The notes: generated by a model from the letters alone, not told the origin. A stretch of 64,000 nucleotides of DNA from Candidatus Pandoraea novymonadis (GCF_003004665.1 NZ_MUHY01000001.1:780907-844906), one strand, 5' to 3'. Shown: positions 1 to 10,809, counted from the first letter of the stretch. A program made the numbers and translations.

Positions 1-1830
1 TTCATTAAGCTGTAAGGAATGCATTACTGCCACAGGCAAACGGGCGTAATAACGAAAATCGTCAACCATCCGCTTCATCGCGGCAACCTGGTTAACGATA
101 GTTTCTGCACCACGCTTGAGCACCATAGCATCTGACGGGGATAATTTATCAGCCAACTTCATCTGTAACCGCTCTGCTGAAAGTTGAATCGGCGTAAGCG
201 GATTTTTAATCTCGTGTGCCAACCTCCGTGCCACTTCTGCCCACGCAACTGAGCGCTGTGCTGAAATAACATCGCTGATATCGTCGAATACAACCACATA
301 CTCACCGCCCGAAACAGCCTTCTTCGCGACATCCACTTTACCAGACGGCTCGGGTAAACGGGTTCCACGCACAAGTAAAATCACTGCATCTTTTTCTCCA
401 GGCAAAGTCAACTGGATCTGCTCTTGCCAATGTACAGGATTAGGTTCGTTGTTCGCCTCTCGAGCCGAGAAAGTATTGTGTAATGTTTCAGTGAACTCGA
501 CAAGCGCAGGAATCTGGGCTGGCATACGCTTAAATTTTCCATGAAAACTTTGCTTGAAGATGCGTTCAGCCCCTGAATTTGCTATTGTCAATCGGAATTC
601 AGAATCGAACACAAATACCCCTGCAGTCAAATTAGACAGGATACTCTCTAAGTGAGCCTTCGAGCTTTCCAAAGCTACCCTATTGCGTTCAACAGTCGCA
701 CGCGCATCAGATAATTGTCGCGTCATTGCGTTAAAGGCCTGGGTCAGGAACCCGAGTTCATCATTTGTCTGAAGCTCACCCTTCGGGGATAAATCACCCG
801 CCGCCACCTCCTGCGTACCCTGCGAGAGCATCAACAAAGGTCGAGCCAACTGATTACCCAGCGCCAACGCTAATATCATCGCAACAAACAGCGCCAAAAA
901 GAGTGACAATGTCAACATGCCAAGATACATTTTTCGTAGTCCAGTACGACCAAGTGCCTTCTCTTGATATTCACGATACGCCACCTGCACAGCCTCTGCA
1001 TTCTGTGTCAAGTTAAATGGCACCTGTTGAATTACTTGCAAAAAACGCTCGCCATTCTGTAAATGTGACGAATAGATTGAGGGAATCCGTACTACAACCC
1101 TCCAACGCAACTGATCGTTCGCCTCTTGCGAGTGACAGTCATAACCTTCACCACCACCCTCAATTGCCATATAACCACGAGGATGTGCCCGCGCCTGTCG
1201 CAACATTAGAGAAGTGGGCAAATCAGGTAAAAGTGACGTAAAGTTACCCGAAGCGGAAGCCTGTACACGCCCTGCACCATTAATTACAGTCGCATGTTGC
1301 AAGCGAAATTGGTCGCTCATACGAATCAGCATGAGTGTAGTATTTTTGTCTCCATCGGCCGCAAGCGCATCAGCAAGGAGCTGTGCTTTAGTCCCAATAT
1401 CCGAAAGTCCATTCTTGAGTACCGCACGGCCAAGTTCAAGACCAGAATCTAGTGCTTTTTCAACACGAACGTCGAACCAAGATTCAATGCTACGTGAAAC
1501 AAACTGTAATGAAACTAGATAAATTATCCCTCCTGGCAGTACTCCAGCTAATGCAAAGAAAATTGCCAGCTTCGAGAGCAGTCGCGTACCGAATTTTCGC
1601 TGACGTAATCGTAGCAAAATCAAGAAAACCAAACCACCTAAAATGAAGACAAAAATACAGGCTACAGCAACATTCGCCGCATACAACAATGAATAATAAC
1701 GATCAAAGAATTCAGTATTGGCACTCGCAATAGCTAGCAAAGCGAACAAACCCAAAGCCACAAGAGCCATGGTACAGACCAAAGTACGTATCACAATTCG
1801 CTTAAATAGAGTGCTGTTATTACCAAACAC
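1..1830 (-). CDS. ntrY: NtrY-type nitrogen sensor histidine kinase (partial, C-terminus beyond window)
   Basis: Membrane sensor kinase expected to phosphorylate an NtrX-type regulator in nitrogen or redox control. I translated the minus strand from the GTG at 1830 to the window edge and found 610 codons with no stop. Visible in order: hydrophobic N-terminal segments (about residues 10-110), a periplasmic region, another membrane segment near residues 310-330, a HAMP-like stretch, a PAS-like region containing LTAGVFVFDSEFRLTIANSG, and the H-box RRLAHEIKNPLTPIQLSAER with its phospho-acceptor histidine. The ATPase domain lies beyond base 1. The GTG start overlaps the last 11 bases of the DUF4390 gene, which indicates translational coupling. 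The order rsmB, DUF4390, ntrY is the usual Burkholderia arrangement (family knowledge). Confidence 0.9.
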   Translation of the reverse strand, partial: MFGNNSTLFKRIVIRTLVCTMALVALGLFALLAIASANTEFFDRYYSLLYAANVAVACIFVFILGGLVFLILLRLRQRKFGTRLLSKLAIFFALAGVLPGGIIYLVSLQFVSRSIESWFDVRVEKALDSGLELGRAVLKNGLSDIGTKAQLLADALAADGDKNTTLMLIRMSDQFRLQHATVINGAGRVQASASGNFTSLLPDLPTSLMLRQARAHPRGYMAIEGGGEGYDCHSQEANDQLRWRVVVRIPSIYSSHLQNGERFLQVIQQVPFNLTQNAEAVQVAYREYQEKALGRTGLRKMYLGMLTLSLFLALFVAMILALALGNQLARPLLMLSQGTQEVAAGDLSPKGELQTNDELGFLTQAFNAMTRQLSDARATVERNRVALESSKAHLESILSNLTAGVFVFDSEFRLTIANSGAERIFKQSFHGKFKRMPAQIPALVEFTETLHNTFSAREANNEPNPVHWQEQIQLTLPGEKDAVILLVRGTRLPEPSGKVDVAKKAVSGGEYVVVFDDISDVISAQRSVAWAEVARRLAHEIKNPLTPIQLSAERLQMKLADKLSPSDAMVLKRGAETIVNQVAAMKRMVDDFRYYARLPVAVMHSLQLNE

Positions 1831-2485
1831 GATTAAGACTCTGTGATAAAAGCGATAAATGCAACTCTGATACCACGTTAATTAAAAAAGACTCGTGCAT
1901 ATGCTCAGAAGCAGCAGGAACAAATAGGAATCTCGCCCAATCCGAACTCATCTTCCAGTCACGATTATTAACAGCATTGATCTGGAATGGTTTTGGCATC
2001 AATGCATTGTCAAGACGCATCCGGACTGACGCATGGTAAACATTATCCCGCTTAACAAGTCCTTCCTCGATGATGCGCCAACCACTCACATTGCGCACCA
2101 TCACCAGTGCATCACTGAGGGAATAGAAAGTAAGCTGCAACCCTCCGTTGCTCGATACTCGGTACTGTTGAGTAAGCGGCTGAAACCAAAGTCGCACGCT
2201 TTTTGAACTGTTTACTACCTTTTGATCAAACCAATACCAGCGTGAACGCGTCAACTCAAAGTCCGTTGTAAAATAAAGCGAAATTCCTCGTTTTACAGCA
2301 TCTTCTAGGTTGTTGTTCAAATCGAATGCAAATCTAGCATCAAGTGCCCAGCCAGAGTCAACAGATTTAATCCGTGCCTCACGCACCTGAATTTCATTGT
2401 CGGCAAGCACAGTACCTGTAAAACACAGGGCAAACGATGTTATCAGGGGGAGTAGGTAACTAAGGAAACGTGATAGTCGCATCAC
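1820..2485 (-). CDS. DUF4390 family secreted or periplasmic protein
   Basis: A 221-residue protein of unknown biochemical function. The first ~28 residues form a typical signal peptide (basic start, hydrophobic core, cleavage after ...TGTVLA). The mature part, rich in W, F and R, matches the DUF4390 family, which in betaproteobacteria sits between rsmB and ntrY. Its ATG overlaps the rsmB stop by four bases and its stop overlaps the ntrY start, so the three genes look like one transcript. A role linked to NtrY signalling is suggested only by position. Confidence 0.8.
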   Translation of the reverse strand: MMRLSRFLSYLLPLITSFALCFTGTVLADNEIQVREARIKSVDSGWALDARFAFDLNNNLEDAVKRGISLYFTTDFELTRSRWYWFDQKVVNSSKSVRLWFQPLTQQYRVSSNGGLQLTFYSLSDALVMVRNVSGWRIIEEGLVKRDNVYHASVRMRLDNALMPKPFQINAVNNRDWKMSSDWARFLFVPAASEHMHESFLINVVSELHLSLLSQSLNRVW

Positions 2486-3774
2486 CTTTTCTGGAAACGT
2501 GCGTAAAAAAAACCATCATGGTCACCGTCAGGGGTCATCAATAATTGACCAGGAGCACTCAATCGTACCGCATCCGGATGGGCATTTTCAAACCATTGCG
2601 CTTGTGCTTCATTTTCAGCGGGAAAAATCGAACAAGTCACGTACAACAACTGCCCCCCCCTGGCTAAAGTACACCACAACCCGTTAAGGATACGGCGCTG
2701 TTCCTTGACTAGTGAGTCGATGTCGCTCGGACGCCTTAACCAGCGAATATCGGGATGACGTCGCACGACTCCTGCTGCAGAACACGGAACATCAGCAAGA
2801 ATTCGATCAAACGGTTGTCCGTCCCACCATTTCTTTGGATCTCCAGCGTCACCAATCTTAACATTCGCGCTAAATCCTAAGCGTTCGAGATTTTCGTAAA
2901 TTCGATTCACACGTATGAGGTCTCTATCCAGAGCCAGTAATTCGATATCGGCCAATTCGAGAAGATGTCCACTTTTACCGCCAGGTGCCGCACAAGCATC
3001 GAGCACACGCATTCTGTCTTTCGCCCCCACTAGTGCCGCCGCATGCTGAGCACCTGCATCTTGTACAGAGAGGAGCCCTTCATAAAAACCAGGTAGACGA
3101 TTCACTGGTACCGCAAATGCCAATCGTAAAGCTGCTGGACCAACTACATGGGAAAGTATTCCTTCCTCTGCTAACATTTTTTTAGCCGCATCGATACATA
3201 ACTTGCGTGTGTTAACACGCAATGTCATCGGGCCACGTTGATTGCCAGCAGTGAGCAAAGACATCCATTGTTTTGGCCACGCCGCCTGCACAGCATCGAT
3301 CCACCATTGTGGATAATTCCATCGTGCTTCTGGTTGCAATGCAATCTGTGAGAGCAAAGCATGACGTTCACGCAAGAAGCGTCGCAGAACAGCATTAACT
3401 AGTCCTTTAGCCCCGAAAGTTTTAACTCCTAAAGCGACTGCCTCAACGGCTTGATTAACTACGGTAAAATCACTATATGCAGCATGCTCACGAGGCTCCT
3501 GAAGCAAAGCCAATGCACAAAGCAAAATATCCCTCACACGTCTTTGCAAGATAGGTTTGACTAAAATATTCAATAAAGCACGACTACTCCCGAGGTGTCG
3601 CACCGCTCGGTAAGCAAGATCTTGAGTAGCCCCACGAGATCCATTAGGTGCCTTCAATATGGCCTGAGCAAGGGCCATTGGTAAGCCAGCACCATTTTGC
3701 ACAGCTTCAAGAACCTGCGCAGCACGTTGCAACGAATGAGCTAAAGATTCGGTTGGTAGCACAGATTGGAACAT
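2482..3774 (-). CDS. rsmB: 16S rRNA m5C967 methyltransferase RsmB (Sun/Fmu)
   Basis: Cytosolic SAM-dependent enzyme that methylates C967 of 16S rRNA. It has 430 residues, normal for the family. The N-terminal third is an NusB-like RNA-binding domain. The methyltransferase domain shows the SAM-binding motif CAAPGGKSGHLLE, the catalytic DVPCSAAGVVRRHPDIRWLR, and the second cysteine in VTCSIFPAEN. Both cysteines needed for m5C chemistry are present. It overlaps the DUF4390 gene by four bases and follows htpX by about 130 bp. Confidence 0.95.
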   Translation of the reverse strand: MFQSVLPTESLAHSLQRAAQVLEAVQNGAGLPMALAQAILKAPNGSRGATQDLAYRAVRHLGSSRALLNILVKPILQRRVRDILLCALALLQEPREHAAYSDFTVVNQAVEAVALGVKTFGAKGLVNAVLRRFLRERHALLSQIALQPEARWNYPQWWIDAVQAAWPKQWMSLLTAGNQRGPMTLRVNTRKLCIDAAKKMLAEEGILSHVVGPAALRLAFAVPVNRLPGFYEGLLSVQDAGAQHAAALVGAKDRMRVLDACAAPGGKSGHLLELADIELLALDRDLIRVNRIYENLERLGFSANVKIGDAGDPKKWWDGQPFDRILADVPCSAAGVVRRHPDIRWLRRPSDIDSLVKEQRRILNGLWCTLARGGQLLYVTCSIFPAENEAQAQWFENAHPDAVRLSAPGQLLMTPDGDHDGFFYARFQKR

Positions 3775-3908
3775 CAGCGCTCAAAAAAAGATACCCGCAT
3801 AAGGACGAGTATGAATTAATTGGATTCGAGTGTATCTGTAGCAAAAATGAGAGAAAGAGATGCGTGAGCAATCGATCCCCTGACAGAATAAACAGATCAC
3901 GCCCTCAA

Positions 3909-4769
3909 TCAAGCAGGATATTGTCCAGTTCTCGCCATTTCCATGAGGCGCGTAATTCGATCTTCCGTATCAGGATGGGTAGAAAACAAATTGTCAATTT
4001 TACTGCCTGACAAAGGGTTTATGATCATCATCTGTGCCGTGGCCGGATTTGCTTCCGCCGCCACAAAAGTCATACCATGAGCATAACGATGAATCTTATT
4101 CAGCGCCATAGCTAAGGCCCGTGGATCACCTGAGATATACGCACCACCACGATCCGCCTCGAATTCACGGGATCGCGAAATGGCCATCTGAATTAACAAG
4201 GCTGCAAATGGAGCAAGAAATGACACAGCAATGTTCGCAATCATATTCGTTGGACGACCATTCTCGTCACGCCCCCCAAAAAACATCGCGAAGTTAGCCA
4301 ATGCGGAAATTGCACCTGCCATCGTAGCTGAAATTGTTGAAATTAGGATATCTCGATGCTTCACATGTGCAAGTTCATGCGCCATCACGCCACGCAGTTC
4401 GGACTCAGATAATAAACGCAAAATACCAGTAGTAGCCGCTACGGCGGCATGGTCTGGATTGCGGCCCGTTGCAAAAGCATTCGGTACATCTTCGTTAATT
4501 AGATACACCTTCGGCATTGGTAAGTTCGCACGCTCTGCCAACTCACGTACTATATTGTAAAGCTGTGGCGCACTAGATGAATCGACTCTCTCTGCGTTGT
4601 ACATGCGGAGAATCATTTTGTCGGAGAACCAATATGAGAAAAAATTTATGCCGAGTGCGAAGAATAGCGCCACCATCATTCCTTTTTGTGCTCCAATCAT
4701 GGCACCCACCACCATGAACAACCCGGTAATAGCGGCCATCAGCATGGTGGTTTTCATCCAGTTGAACAT
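3909..4769 (-). CDS. htpX: Membrane zinc metalloprotease HtpX
   Basis: Inner-membrane M48 protease for quality control of membrane proteins, usually part of the envelope or heat stress response. It has 286 residues. I start it at the ATG at 4769 (MFNWMKTT) because an AAGGAG ribosome site lies at 4776-4781; the frame remains open 32 codons further upstream, but that extension does not resemble the family. Two N-terminal membrane helices (about residues 8-25 and 30-48) precede the zinc motif HELAH (131-135), and the downstream Glu ligand lies in [10 protein letters not shown]. Neighbours are rsmB downstream and fmt upstream. Confidence 0.95.
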   Translation of the reverse strand: MFNWMKTTMLMAAITGLFMVVGAMIGAQKGMMVALFFALGINFFSYWFSDKMILRMYNAERVDSSSAPQLYNIVRELAERANLPMPKVYLINEDVPNAFATGRNPDHAAVAATTGILRLLSESELRGVMAHELAHVKHRDILISTISATMAGAISALANFAMFFGGRDENGRPTNMIANIAVSFLAPFAALLIQMAISRSREFEADRGGAYISGDPRALAMALNKIHRYAHGMTFVAAEANPATAQMMIINPLSGSKIDNLFSTHPDTEDRITRLMEMARTGQYPA

Positions 4770-4904
4770 TCTGCTCTCCTTACTTGGTAATTTGATTTGG
4801 TTTCCCCATGAAGACCACCTCAGTGAGCTTTTCTTAGCCAATACACAGTTATTATCCTTGCTCACAACGTTTTTCTTACTAGATGGGGGGAGACAGTAAA
4901 AAAA

Positions 4905-5873
4905 TCAACACGCCCCGAAAACATCACCAATTTTCACTGAAAAACCTGTAAAAAAACTTCTTGCAGGCAAGCGTTTCCCTCCAGGTTTCTGACATTCCGT
5001 TACGCACAAGGCACCATCACCACAAGCGATGGTCATTGAATCATCATTGACAGCGACGACTGTACCTGGCAGCGCTCTTCCTTCAAAAACTACACTGGTC
5101 GCACGCCAAAGTTTCAGAGGGACTCCTCGGAGAATGCTAAATGCCACTGGGAACGGATCAAACGCTCGGATCTGACGTGCAAGAACATCTGATGACCGGC
5201 TCCAATCAAGCATCGCTTCTGCTCTAGTAAGTTTCGGCGCATACATTACGCCATCAGTCGACTGGGGCGTGGCCGGCAAATAGCCATTATTTGCTAATTT
5301 TTGTAAAGCTTCAACAACCATGCGTCCGCCTAGGTTAGCTAATCTTTTGTGTAGTGTGGCTGTAGTATCGTCATCGTAAATCTCCTCGATCCCAGAAGAA
5401 ATAATAGCACCTGTATCAAGGCCTGCATCCATTTGCATTATCGTGATGCCTGTTTGAAGGTCACCTGCTTCAATGGCCCTCTGAATCGGTGCGGCACCGC
5501 GCCAGCGAGACAGTAATGATCCGTGTATATTGAGACAACCGTAGCGAGGCAAATCAAGTACCACTTGTGGCAACAACAAACCGTAGGCCGCGACAACCAT
5601 GATATCTGGCGCAAGCGCGCGGAGCTGTCCCAGCACCGCTGTAGCCTCTACAGAATATTTTCCATCGCAACGCAATGAACGCGGCTGAGCCACCAACATA
5701 CCATGAGACTCAGCATAACGTTTGACCGAGCTTACCTGCAACCTCATCCCACGTCCAGCAGGCCTATCTGGCTGTGTCAACACGTACACGACAGAGAATC
5801 CAGCTCTATTGATCGCAGACAACGCGATTTCTGCAAATTCAGGAGTACCGGCAAATGCAACGCTTAAGGTCAT
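4905..5873 (-). CDS. fmt: Methionyl-tRNA formyltransferase
   Basis: Formylates Met-tRNAfMet using 10-formyl-THF so that translation can initiate. It has 322 residues, normal length. The N-terminal catalytic domain carries QPDRPAGRG, the catalytic Asn and His in [20 protein letters not shown], and the Asp in MDAGLDTGA. The C-terminal tRNA-binding domain follows from about residue 205. It lies downstream of def on the same strand, but the two are separated by 465 bp rather than the tight spacing usual for a def-fmt pair. Confidence 0.95.
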   Translation of the reverse strand: MTLSVAFAGTPEFAEIALSAINRAGFSVVYVLTQPDRPAGRGMRLQVSSVKRYAESHGMLVAQPRSLRCDGKYSVEATAVLGQLRALAPDIMVVAAYGLLLPQVVLDLPRYGCLNIHGSLLSRWRGAAPIQRAIEAGDLQTGITIMQMDAGLDTGAIISSGIEEIYDDDTTATLHKRLANLGGRMVVEALQKLANNGYLPATPQSTDGVMYAPKLTRAEAMLDWSRSSDVLARQIRAFDPFPVAFSILRGVPLKLWRATSVVFEGRALPGTVVAVNDDSMTIACGDGALCVTECQKPGGKRLPARSFFTGFSVKIGDVFGAC

Positions 5874-6338
5874 GCAAAATTTCCAAAGAAAACTTGATCC
5901 ATATCGAGATACTAGATAAAGTGCCCGATAAAAAATACGTTAATCAAGCCGACAGAGGACTCCAAAATTCGGAATGGTAAAGAGACATATTACCTACAAT
6001 CCATTCTAAATAAATGAAACCGAATGAAGTTTTATCGATATTTAGTCTTGCTAAAAAAGAGAAGCACCCAAAACACTATAAAATCTTCATTTACCGCCAG
6101 ACACGGACTATTCCAATCTTTTACCGACTTAACCTCCATTCGTTCCTACTAGGAGTGTAAAACATCAATCATCAGTTTTTAGATATTTACCGTACCATTC
6201 AATACATCAAATGATGGTTTCTTCAAGATACAAGATAAGTTTGACAGAAACATGTAGATACGACTGAATTGACAACCTAAGAAATACAGGCAGTCCAGTC
6301 ATAGAGGACACACTCAAAAAGATACTGCGAGATCAAAT
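5874..6338. other. Spacer between def and fmt with no recognisable gene
   Basis: AT-rich DNA with stops in all frames and no protein fragment I can identify. It separates two genes that normally form one transcription unit, so either fmt has its own promoter here or the message has a long spacer. Confidence 0.6.
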
Positions 6339-6845
6339 TCAATGAGGCATGCGCCTAAACTTTTTCAGTTTTTTGTTAATACGGTTTCGTTTGAGGAGCG
6401 ACAAATACTCGACAAAAACACGCCCATTTAAATGATCCATCTCATGCTGAATACATACCGACAGTAAACCATCCACTTCAATCTCGAAACGCTCACCTTT
6501 CTCATTGAGCGCACGAACGCGCACACGATCCGAACGCTCAACTTCCTCGTAAATACCTGGTACCGACAGACAGCCTTCTTCATAAATTTTCTGTTTATCA
6601 CTGCACCAAACAAGCTCCGGATTGATAAAAACACGCAAAGCATTGCGTGTCTCCAATAAGTCCATCACGATAACTTGCTCATGCACATTCACCTGTGTTG
6701 CAGCCAATCCGATGCCCGGCGCCCCATACATAGTTTCAGCCATATCAGAAATTAATTGACGAATCCGGTCATCTATCTGCGAAACAGGCTTGGCGATCTG
6801 GAACAATCGAGGATCAGGATATTGAAGAATATCGAGTACAGTCAT
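6339..6845 (-). CDS. def: Peptide deformylase
   Basis: Metalloenzyme that removes the N-formyl group from nascent proteins. It has 168 residues from the ATG at 6845 ([14 protein letters not shown]), matching the usual family start; the frame is open 21 codons further up, but that stretch looks non-coding. All three signature motifs are intact: GIGLAATQ (44-51), EGCLS (90-94, metal Cys92) and HEMDH (134-138, two metal His and catalytic Glu). It acts in the same formylation cycle as fmt downstream. Confidence 0.95.
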   Translation of the reverse strand: MTVLDILQYPDPRLFQIAKPVSQIDDRIRQLISDMAETMYGAPGIGLAATQVNVHEQVIVMDLLETRNALRVFINPELVWCSDKQKIYEEGCLSVPGIYEEVERSDRVRVRALNEKGERFEIEVDGLLSVCIQHEMDHLNGRVFVEYLSLLKRNRINKKLKKFRRMPH

Positions 6846-7348
6846 AGTGAAAGTTATACAATGCACACTACTGGCACAGAAGACATGCAGGACAACGAAA
6901 CCGTGCAATAACTAAGTACGTCTTTTATTTTATCACATCCCTCGATCCATTGGTTACGGATAATTTCAAATGCCAATATTCGAATACACATATGCAGACA
7001 ACAGGATTATTCTACCTACTTTAATAATTTAGAATCAGAGATGCCAATGATGTAGATAACAAACACATGTCATTGCAATACATTAAGGACACATCTCAAA
7101 CAAAGAGGAAATAAGATTATCAGAATAAAAACTAGAAAATTCTTTTCCAAGTTCAACGCTCAACGATACCACCCATTGATGTATGATTCCAGGACGAGCA
7201 TAAGCTATCAGCAAACGGGGACATTCCGAAAAGTATTTACGCACGGCATTTGCTAAGTATATTACCTTCTGATCGCCGGACATCGTTGTATCTTGTAAAT
7301 CAGATGTTAACCGATGCCCCTGTTACATTGAGCACATTCATTCACTTT
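6846..7348. other. Divergent spacer between def and the thioredoxin-like gene
   Basis: About 500 bp of AT-rich DNA. Related bacteria carry dprA near this place; I see no recognisable remnant of it. A 66-codon minus-strand open frame at 7083-7283 begins with ATG but has no ribosome site or recognised family, so I do not call it a gene. Confidence 0.5.
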
Positions 7349-7738
7349 ATGGCTATCCTCGACCCTGTCACTGATCGCGCAGATTTGCAAACAGCAATCG
7401 CCACACCACAAACACGTCTTATCGCGTGTTTGTGTACAGACTGGTGCCGCATTTGCAGGGAGTACCGCGAAGCATTCGATACACTTTCTGCACGCCGGCC
7501 AGATCTCTACTTTATCTGGATTGATATCGAAAAACATGGCGATTGGCTAGGAGACTTCGAAATTGAAAATTTTCCAACACTGCTGATTCAGGAAAGCTCT
7601 TCCGAACCTGACACAGCTCAATTTTTTGGCCCTCTTTTGCCAATCATTGGCATTCTGGAACGCATGCTTGACAGTGAAACACTTGACAACCACATTGTGC
7701 CAGCACCAGATTTACGTCCCCACTTACGCATGATCTAA
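7349..7738 (+). CDS. Thioredoxin-fold protein with a CRIC active site
   Basis: A 130-residue cytosolic protein (no signal peptide) with a thioredoxin-like core: the dithiol motif WCRIC (Cys33 and Cys36), a following FIWIDIEKHGDW strand, and the cis-proline loop ENFPTLLI. The CXXC pair suggests disulfide reductase or oxidase activity on an unknown partner; CRIC differs from the CGPC of true thioredoxin. The start is uncertain: in-frame ATGs lie at 7304 and 7349, and neither has a good ribosome site. I chose 7349 because the thioredoxin fold begins just after it. It precedes topB on the same strand by 240 bp. Confidence 0.7.
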   Translation: MAILDPVTDRADLQTAIATPQTRLIACLCTDWCRICREYREAFDTLSARRPDLYFIWIDIEKHGDWLGDFEIENFPTLLIQESSSEPDTAQFFGPLLPIIGILERMLDSETLDNHIVPAPDLRPHLRMI

Positions 7739-7978
7739 ATTTTACCGAACGTGCCAAAATCCACTTCAAAAACTTGATCACCCCAAAATTCTCGACTCAC
7801 TGGAATCATGGGTTTATCATCACGCGATGCCTTGTCGATTGCTAAGCAAGCGCTTATTATGTGCCGCTTCTGACTCTTAGCCTTACAAGGGTGCCGACAG
7901 CATTTTTTTGTTATGAAGACAAAGAAATGACGCGAGGCTAAACTTTCTACTCTATTACCGAACGTATTACCGAACGCC

Positions 7979-10534
7979 ATGTCTAAAGCTCTGATCATTG
8001 CGGAAAAACCATCTGTTGCAAATGACATTGCAAAGGCACTGGGCGGCTTCACAAAACATGACGAGTACTTCGAAAAAGATGATTACGTCATTTCATCAGC
8101 TTTGGGTCATTTAGTCGAAATTGGGGCACCTCAAGATTACGAAGTCAAACGCGGCAAGTGGAGCTTCGCGCATCTACCAATCATCCCGCCCTACTTCGAT
8201 CTAAAGCCGATTACAAAAAGCGAATCACGCTTGAAGGTACTTACACGCCTCATCAAACGCAAGGATATTCACGTTCTAATCAATGCCTGTGATGCAGGAC
8301 GTGAGGGAGAGCTAATTTTCCGCCTAATCGCACAGCACACAAAGGCGAAGCAGCCAATCAAACGTTTATGGCTCCAATCAATGACACCCCAATCAATTCG
8401 GGATGGTTTCGAAAACTTGCGTCCCGATACCGATATGTTGCCGTTGTCGAACGCTGCACGTAGCCGTGCTGAGGCCGATTGGCTGGTTGGCATCAATGGC
8501 ACACGCGCTATGACTGCCTTTAACAGCAAAGCAGGTGGTTTCTTCTTAACGACCGTTGGTCGCGTGCAAACACCCACACTCTCAATCGTAGTTGAGCGAG
8601 AAGAAAAAATCCGTAAATTCATCTCACGTGATTATTGGGAAGTAAAAGCTTCATTTCTCTGTGCCAACGGCCTCTATGAAGGCCGTTGGTTCGATCCGCA
8701 ATTCAAGAGAAACGAATCCGATTCTGAGCAACGTGATTCACGGCTGTGGAGTCTTGCATCAGCGGAATCCATCGTCGCTACCACTCGGGGTAAATATGGT
8801 ACAGCGACCGAAGAATCAAAGTCGATGACTCAACTCTCTCCACTACTTTTCGATCTTACCAGCCTGCAACGTGAAGCAAATAACCGTTTTGGCTTTTCAG
8901 CTAAAAATACCTTGGGACTAGCGCAAGCTTTGTATGAAAAGCACAAAGCACTTACGTATCCACGTACTGATGCGCGTGCTTTACCTGAAGATTATTTGAT
9001 GACAGTCAAAGAAACAATCACGGTCCTCAAAGAAAACAATAACTATTACCAGTTTGCAAACCAAATCCTCACGAAAAACTGGGTAAAACCGAACAAACGG
9101 ATCTTCGACAACGGCAAGATTAATGATCACTTTGCCATCATACCGACACTTCAAACACCGAAGAATCTCTCCGAATCTGAGCAGAAAATCTACGACCTCG
9201 TAGTAAAGCGTTTCCTTGCAGTGTTCTTTCCAGCCAGCGAACATCTAGTCACCAAACGTGTCACAGAGGTAAGCGGCCATCATTTCAAAACTGAAGGTAA
9301 AGTTCTCGTCAAGGCTGGTTGGTCAGCCGTTTACGGCAAAGTAACGGACACTTCCATTAACGCAAAGGAAAATGACAACCCAAACCTTGTACCTATCGAG
9401 AAAGATGAAAAAATTGCTATCGACAACCTGGATATCATAGATCTAAAGACCAAACCACCCATACGCTACAGTGAAGCAACTTTGCTCTCAGCCATGGAGG
9501 GGGCAGGAAAGTTCATTGACGATGGCGAGTGGCGAGAAGCAATGAGAAACAAAGGACTAGGCACGCCAGCAACACGGGCGGCAATCATTGAAGGTTTGCT
9601 AGGTGAAAAATATCTCATCCGTGAAGGACGTGAGTTGCAACCCACAGCAAAGGCTTTCCAGCTTATGACATTGTTACGTGGTCTAGGTGTGGACGAACTT
9701 ACCTTACCTCAATTAACCGGTGAGTGGGAAACGAAACTCTCACAGATAGAACATGGGGGACTCACACGCGATGCATTCATGTGTGAGATTACACAGATGA
9801 CGCAGACCATCGTCAAACGTGCAAAGGAATATGATTCCGACACAATTCCAGGCGATTATGAAACACTAACAACACCATGCCCTCATTGCACTGGTATAGT
9901 GAAGGAAAATTATCGACGATTTGCCTGCACACAGTGCAGCTTCTCGATCTCAAAAATCCCTGGTAGTCGTCAATTCGAAATTCTCGAGGTTGAAGAACTT
10001 CTGAGAAACAAAAAAATCGGCCCTCTTTCAGGCTTTCGAAGTAAGACAGGCCGTCCATTCTCTGCTATTTTAAAGCTATCGAAAGATGATGAAGCCGCTT
10101 ATAAGCTTGAATTTGACTTCGGAAATGAAATTAGTGATGCAAATGTTGAATCAGCACCGGATTTCACAGGACATGAAGCATTGGGAAAGTGTCCAAAATG
10201 TAAGAGCCGTGTTTTCGAACATGGAATGCGCTATATCTGCGAAAATACAGCACGGAATCCCAAAAGCTGTGATTTCACCAGCGGAAAAATTATCCTGCAA
10301 CAGGAGATATCACGAGAGCAAATTATTAAATTGCTCAACGATGGGAAAACAGACTTGCTAACAAATTTCAAATCTTTACGCACTGGACGAAATTTCAAAG
10401 CATATCTCGCTAAGCAGAAAGACGGCTCGATTGGCTTCGAGTTTGAAGTCAAAGCGCCCAAAAAAATCGTAAAAAAATCGATGGAGAAGTCGTCTGCGAA
10501 AAAATTACGCCAAAGAAACAAGAAAGACCTTTAA
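7979..10534 (+). CDS. topB: DNA topoisomerase III
   Basis: Type IA topoisomerase that decatenates and relaxes DNA through a 5'-phosphotyrosine intermediate. It has 851 residues. The Toprim domain opens with ALIIAEKPSVANDIAKALGG and holds the acidic DAGREGE motif. The catalytic tyrosine is in ALTYPRTDARALPEDY. The C-terminus carries two zinc-ribbon-like modules, with Cys pairs in CPHC...CTQC and CPKC...CENTARNPKSC, and ends in a Lys-rich tail. The frame is intact. A hairpin with a T run follows the stop. Confidence 0.95.
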   Translation: MSKALIIAEKPSVANDIAKALGGFTKHDEYFEKDDYVISSALGHLVEIGAPQDYEVKRGKWSFAHLPIIPPYFDLKPITKSESRLKVLTRLIKRKDIHVLINACDAGREGELIFRLIAQHTKAKQPIKRLWLQSMTPQSIRDGFENLRPDTDMLPLSNAARSRAEADWLVGINGTRAMTAFNSKAGGFFLTTVGRVQTPTLSIVVEREEKIRKFISRDYWEVKASFLCANGLYEGRWFDPQFKRNESDSEQRDSRLWSLASAESIVATTRGKYGTATEESKSMTQLSPLLFDLTSLQREANNRFGFSAKNTLGLAQALYEKHKALTYPRTDARALPEDYLMTVKETITVLKENNNYYQFANQILTKNWVKPNKRIFDNGKINDHFAIIPTLQTPKNLSESEQKIYDLVVKRFLAVFFPASEHLVTKRVTEVSGHHFKTEGKVLVKAGWSAVYGKVTDTSINAKENDNPNLVPIEKDEKIAIDNLDIIDLKTKPPIRYSEATLLSAMEGAGKFIDDGEWREAMRNKGLGTPATRAAIIEGLLGEKYLIREGRELQPTAKAFQLMTLLRGLGVDELTLPQLTGEWETKLSQIEHGGLTRDAFMCEITQMTQTIVKRAKEYDSDTIPGDYETLTTPCPHCTGIVKENYRRFACTQCSFSISKIPGSRQFEILEVEELLRNKKIGPLSGFRSKTGRPFSAILKLSKDDEAAYKLEFDFGNEISDANVESAPDFTGHEALGKCPKCKSRVFEHGMRYICENTARNPKSCDFTSGKIILQQEISREQIIKLLNDGKTDLLTNFKSLRTGRNFKAYLAKQKDGSIGFEFEVKAPKKIVKKSMEKSSAKKLRQRNKKDL

Positions 10535-10577
10535 CCCATGCGTGCAATATTCCACACACATGGGGAAATCATTTTTT
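10535..10577 (+). terminator. Probable intrinsic terminator after topB
   Basis: CCCATG (10535-10540) pairs with CATGGG (10559-10564), and GTG pairs with CAC inside the stem across one mismatch. Six T residues follow at 10572-10577, eight bases after the stem. It starts directly at the topB stop and sits between convergent genes. The loop is long, so efficiency is unclear. Confidence 0.5.
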
Positions 10578-10599
10578 CAGTACCCAGCAATATCTATAC

Positions 10600-10809
10600 T
10601 CAGCAACATCTGCTACTGCCGCTCTTACCACCGTAACGAGCCTCTTGTCGCTCACGAAAGAACTCCTCGTAGCTCATCACCGGCTGGCCAGGATGATTCT
10701 CTCGCATATGCGATGCATATGTCTGGTAGTCTGGGATTCCAACCATCAGACGTATCGTCTGACCAAGATAGCTCCCAACCTTGCCCACCTTGCCAAGGTC
10801 ATCAAACAT
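10600..10809 (-). CDS. YbdD/YjiX family small protein (DUF466)
   Basis: A 69-residue protein. The conserved core includes GIPDYQTYASHMRENHP and VMSYEEFFRERQEARYGG, and it ends in a Cys-Cys pair, as this family does. YbdD/YjiX partners are encoded next to CstA or BtsT transporters and are thought to support their function. I start at the ATG at 10809; a TTG six codons upstream would overlap the cstA stop. It is the last gene of the cstA unit. Confidence 0.85.
   Translation of the reverse strand: MFDDLGKVGKVGSYLGQTIRLMVGIPDYQTYASHMRENHPGQPVMSYEEFFRERQEARYGGKSGSSRCC

Noticed and set aside
7083..7283. A 66-codon minus-strand frame with an ATG between def and the thioredoxin-like gene.
   Set aside because: No ribosome site and no family I recognise. 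It could be a remnant of a lost gene, but nothing in the sequence shows that.
7735..8052. A 105-codon minus-strand frame whose end (PVSREFWGDQVFEVDFGTFGKI region) looks protein-like.
   Set aside because: It overlaps the topB start on the opposite strand and its first half is of low quality. At most it is the tail of a vanished gene.
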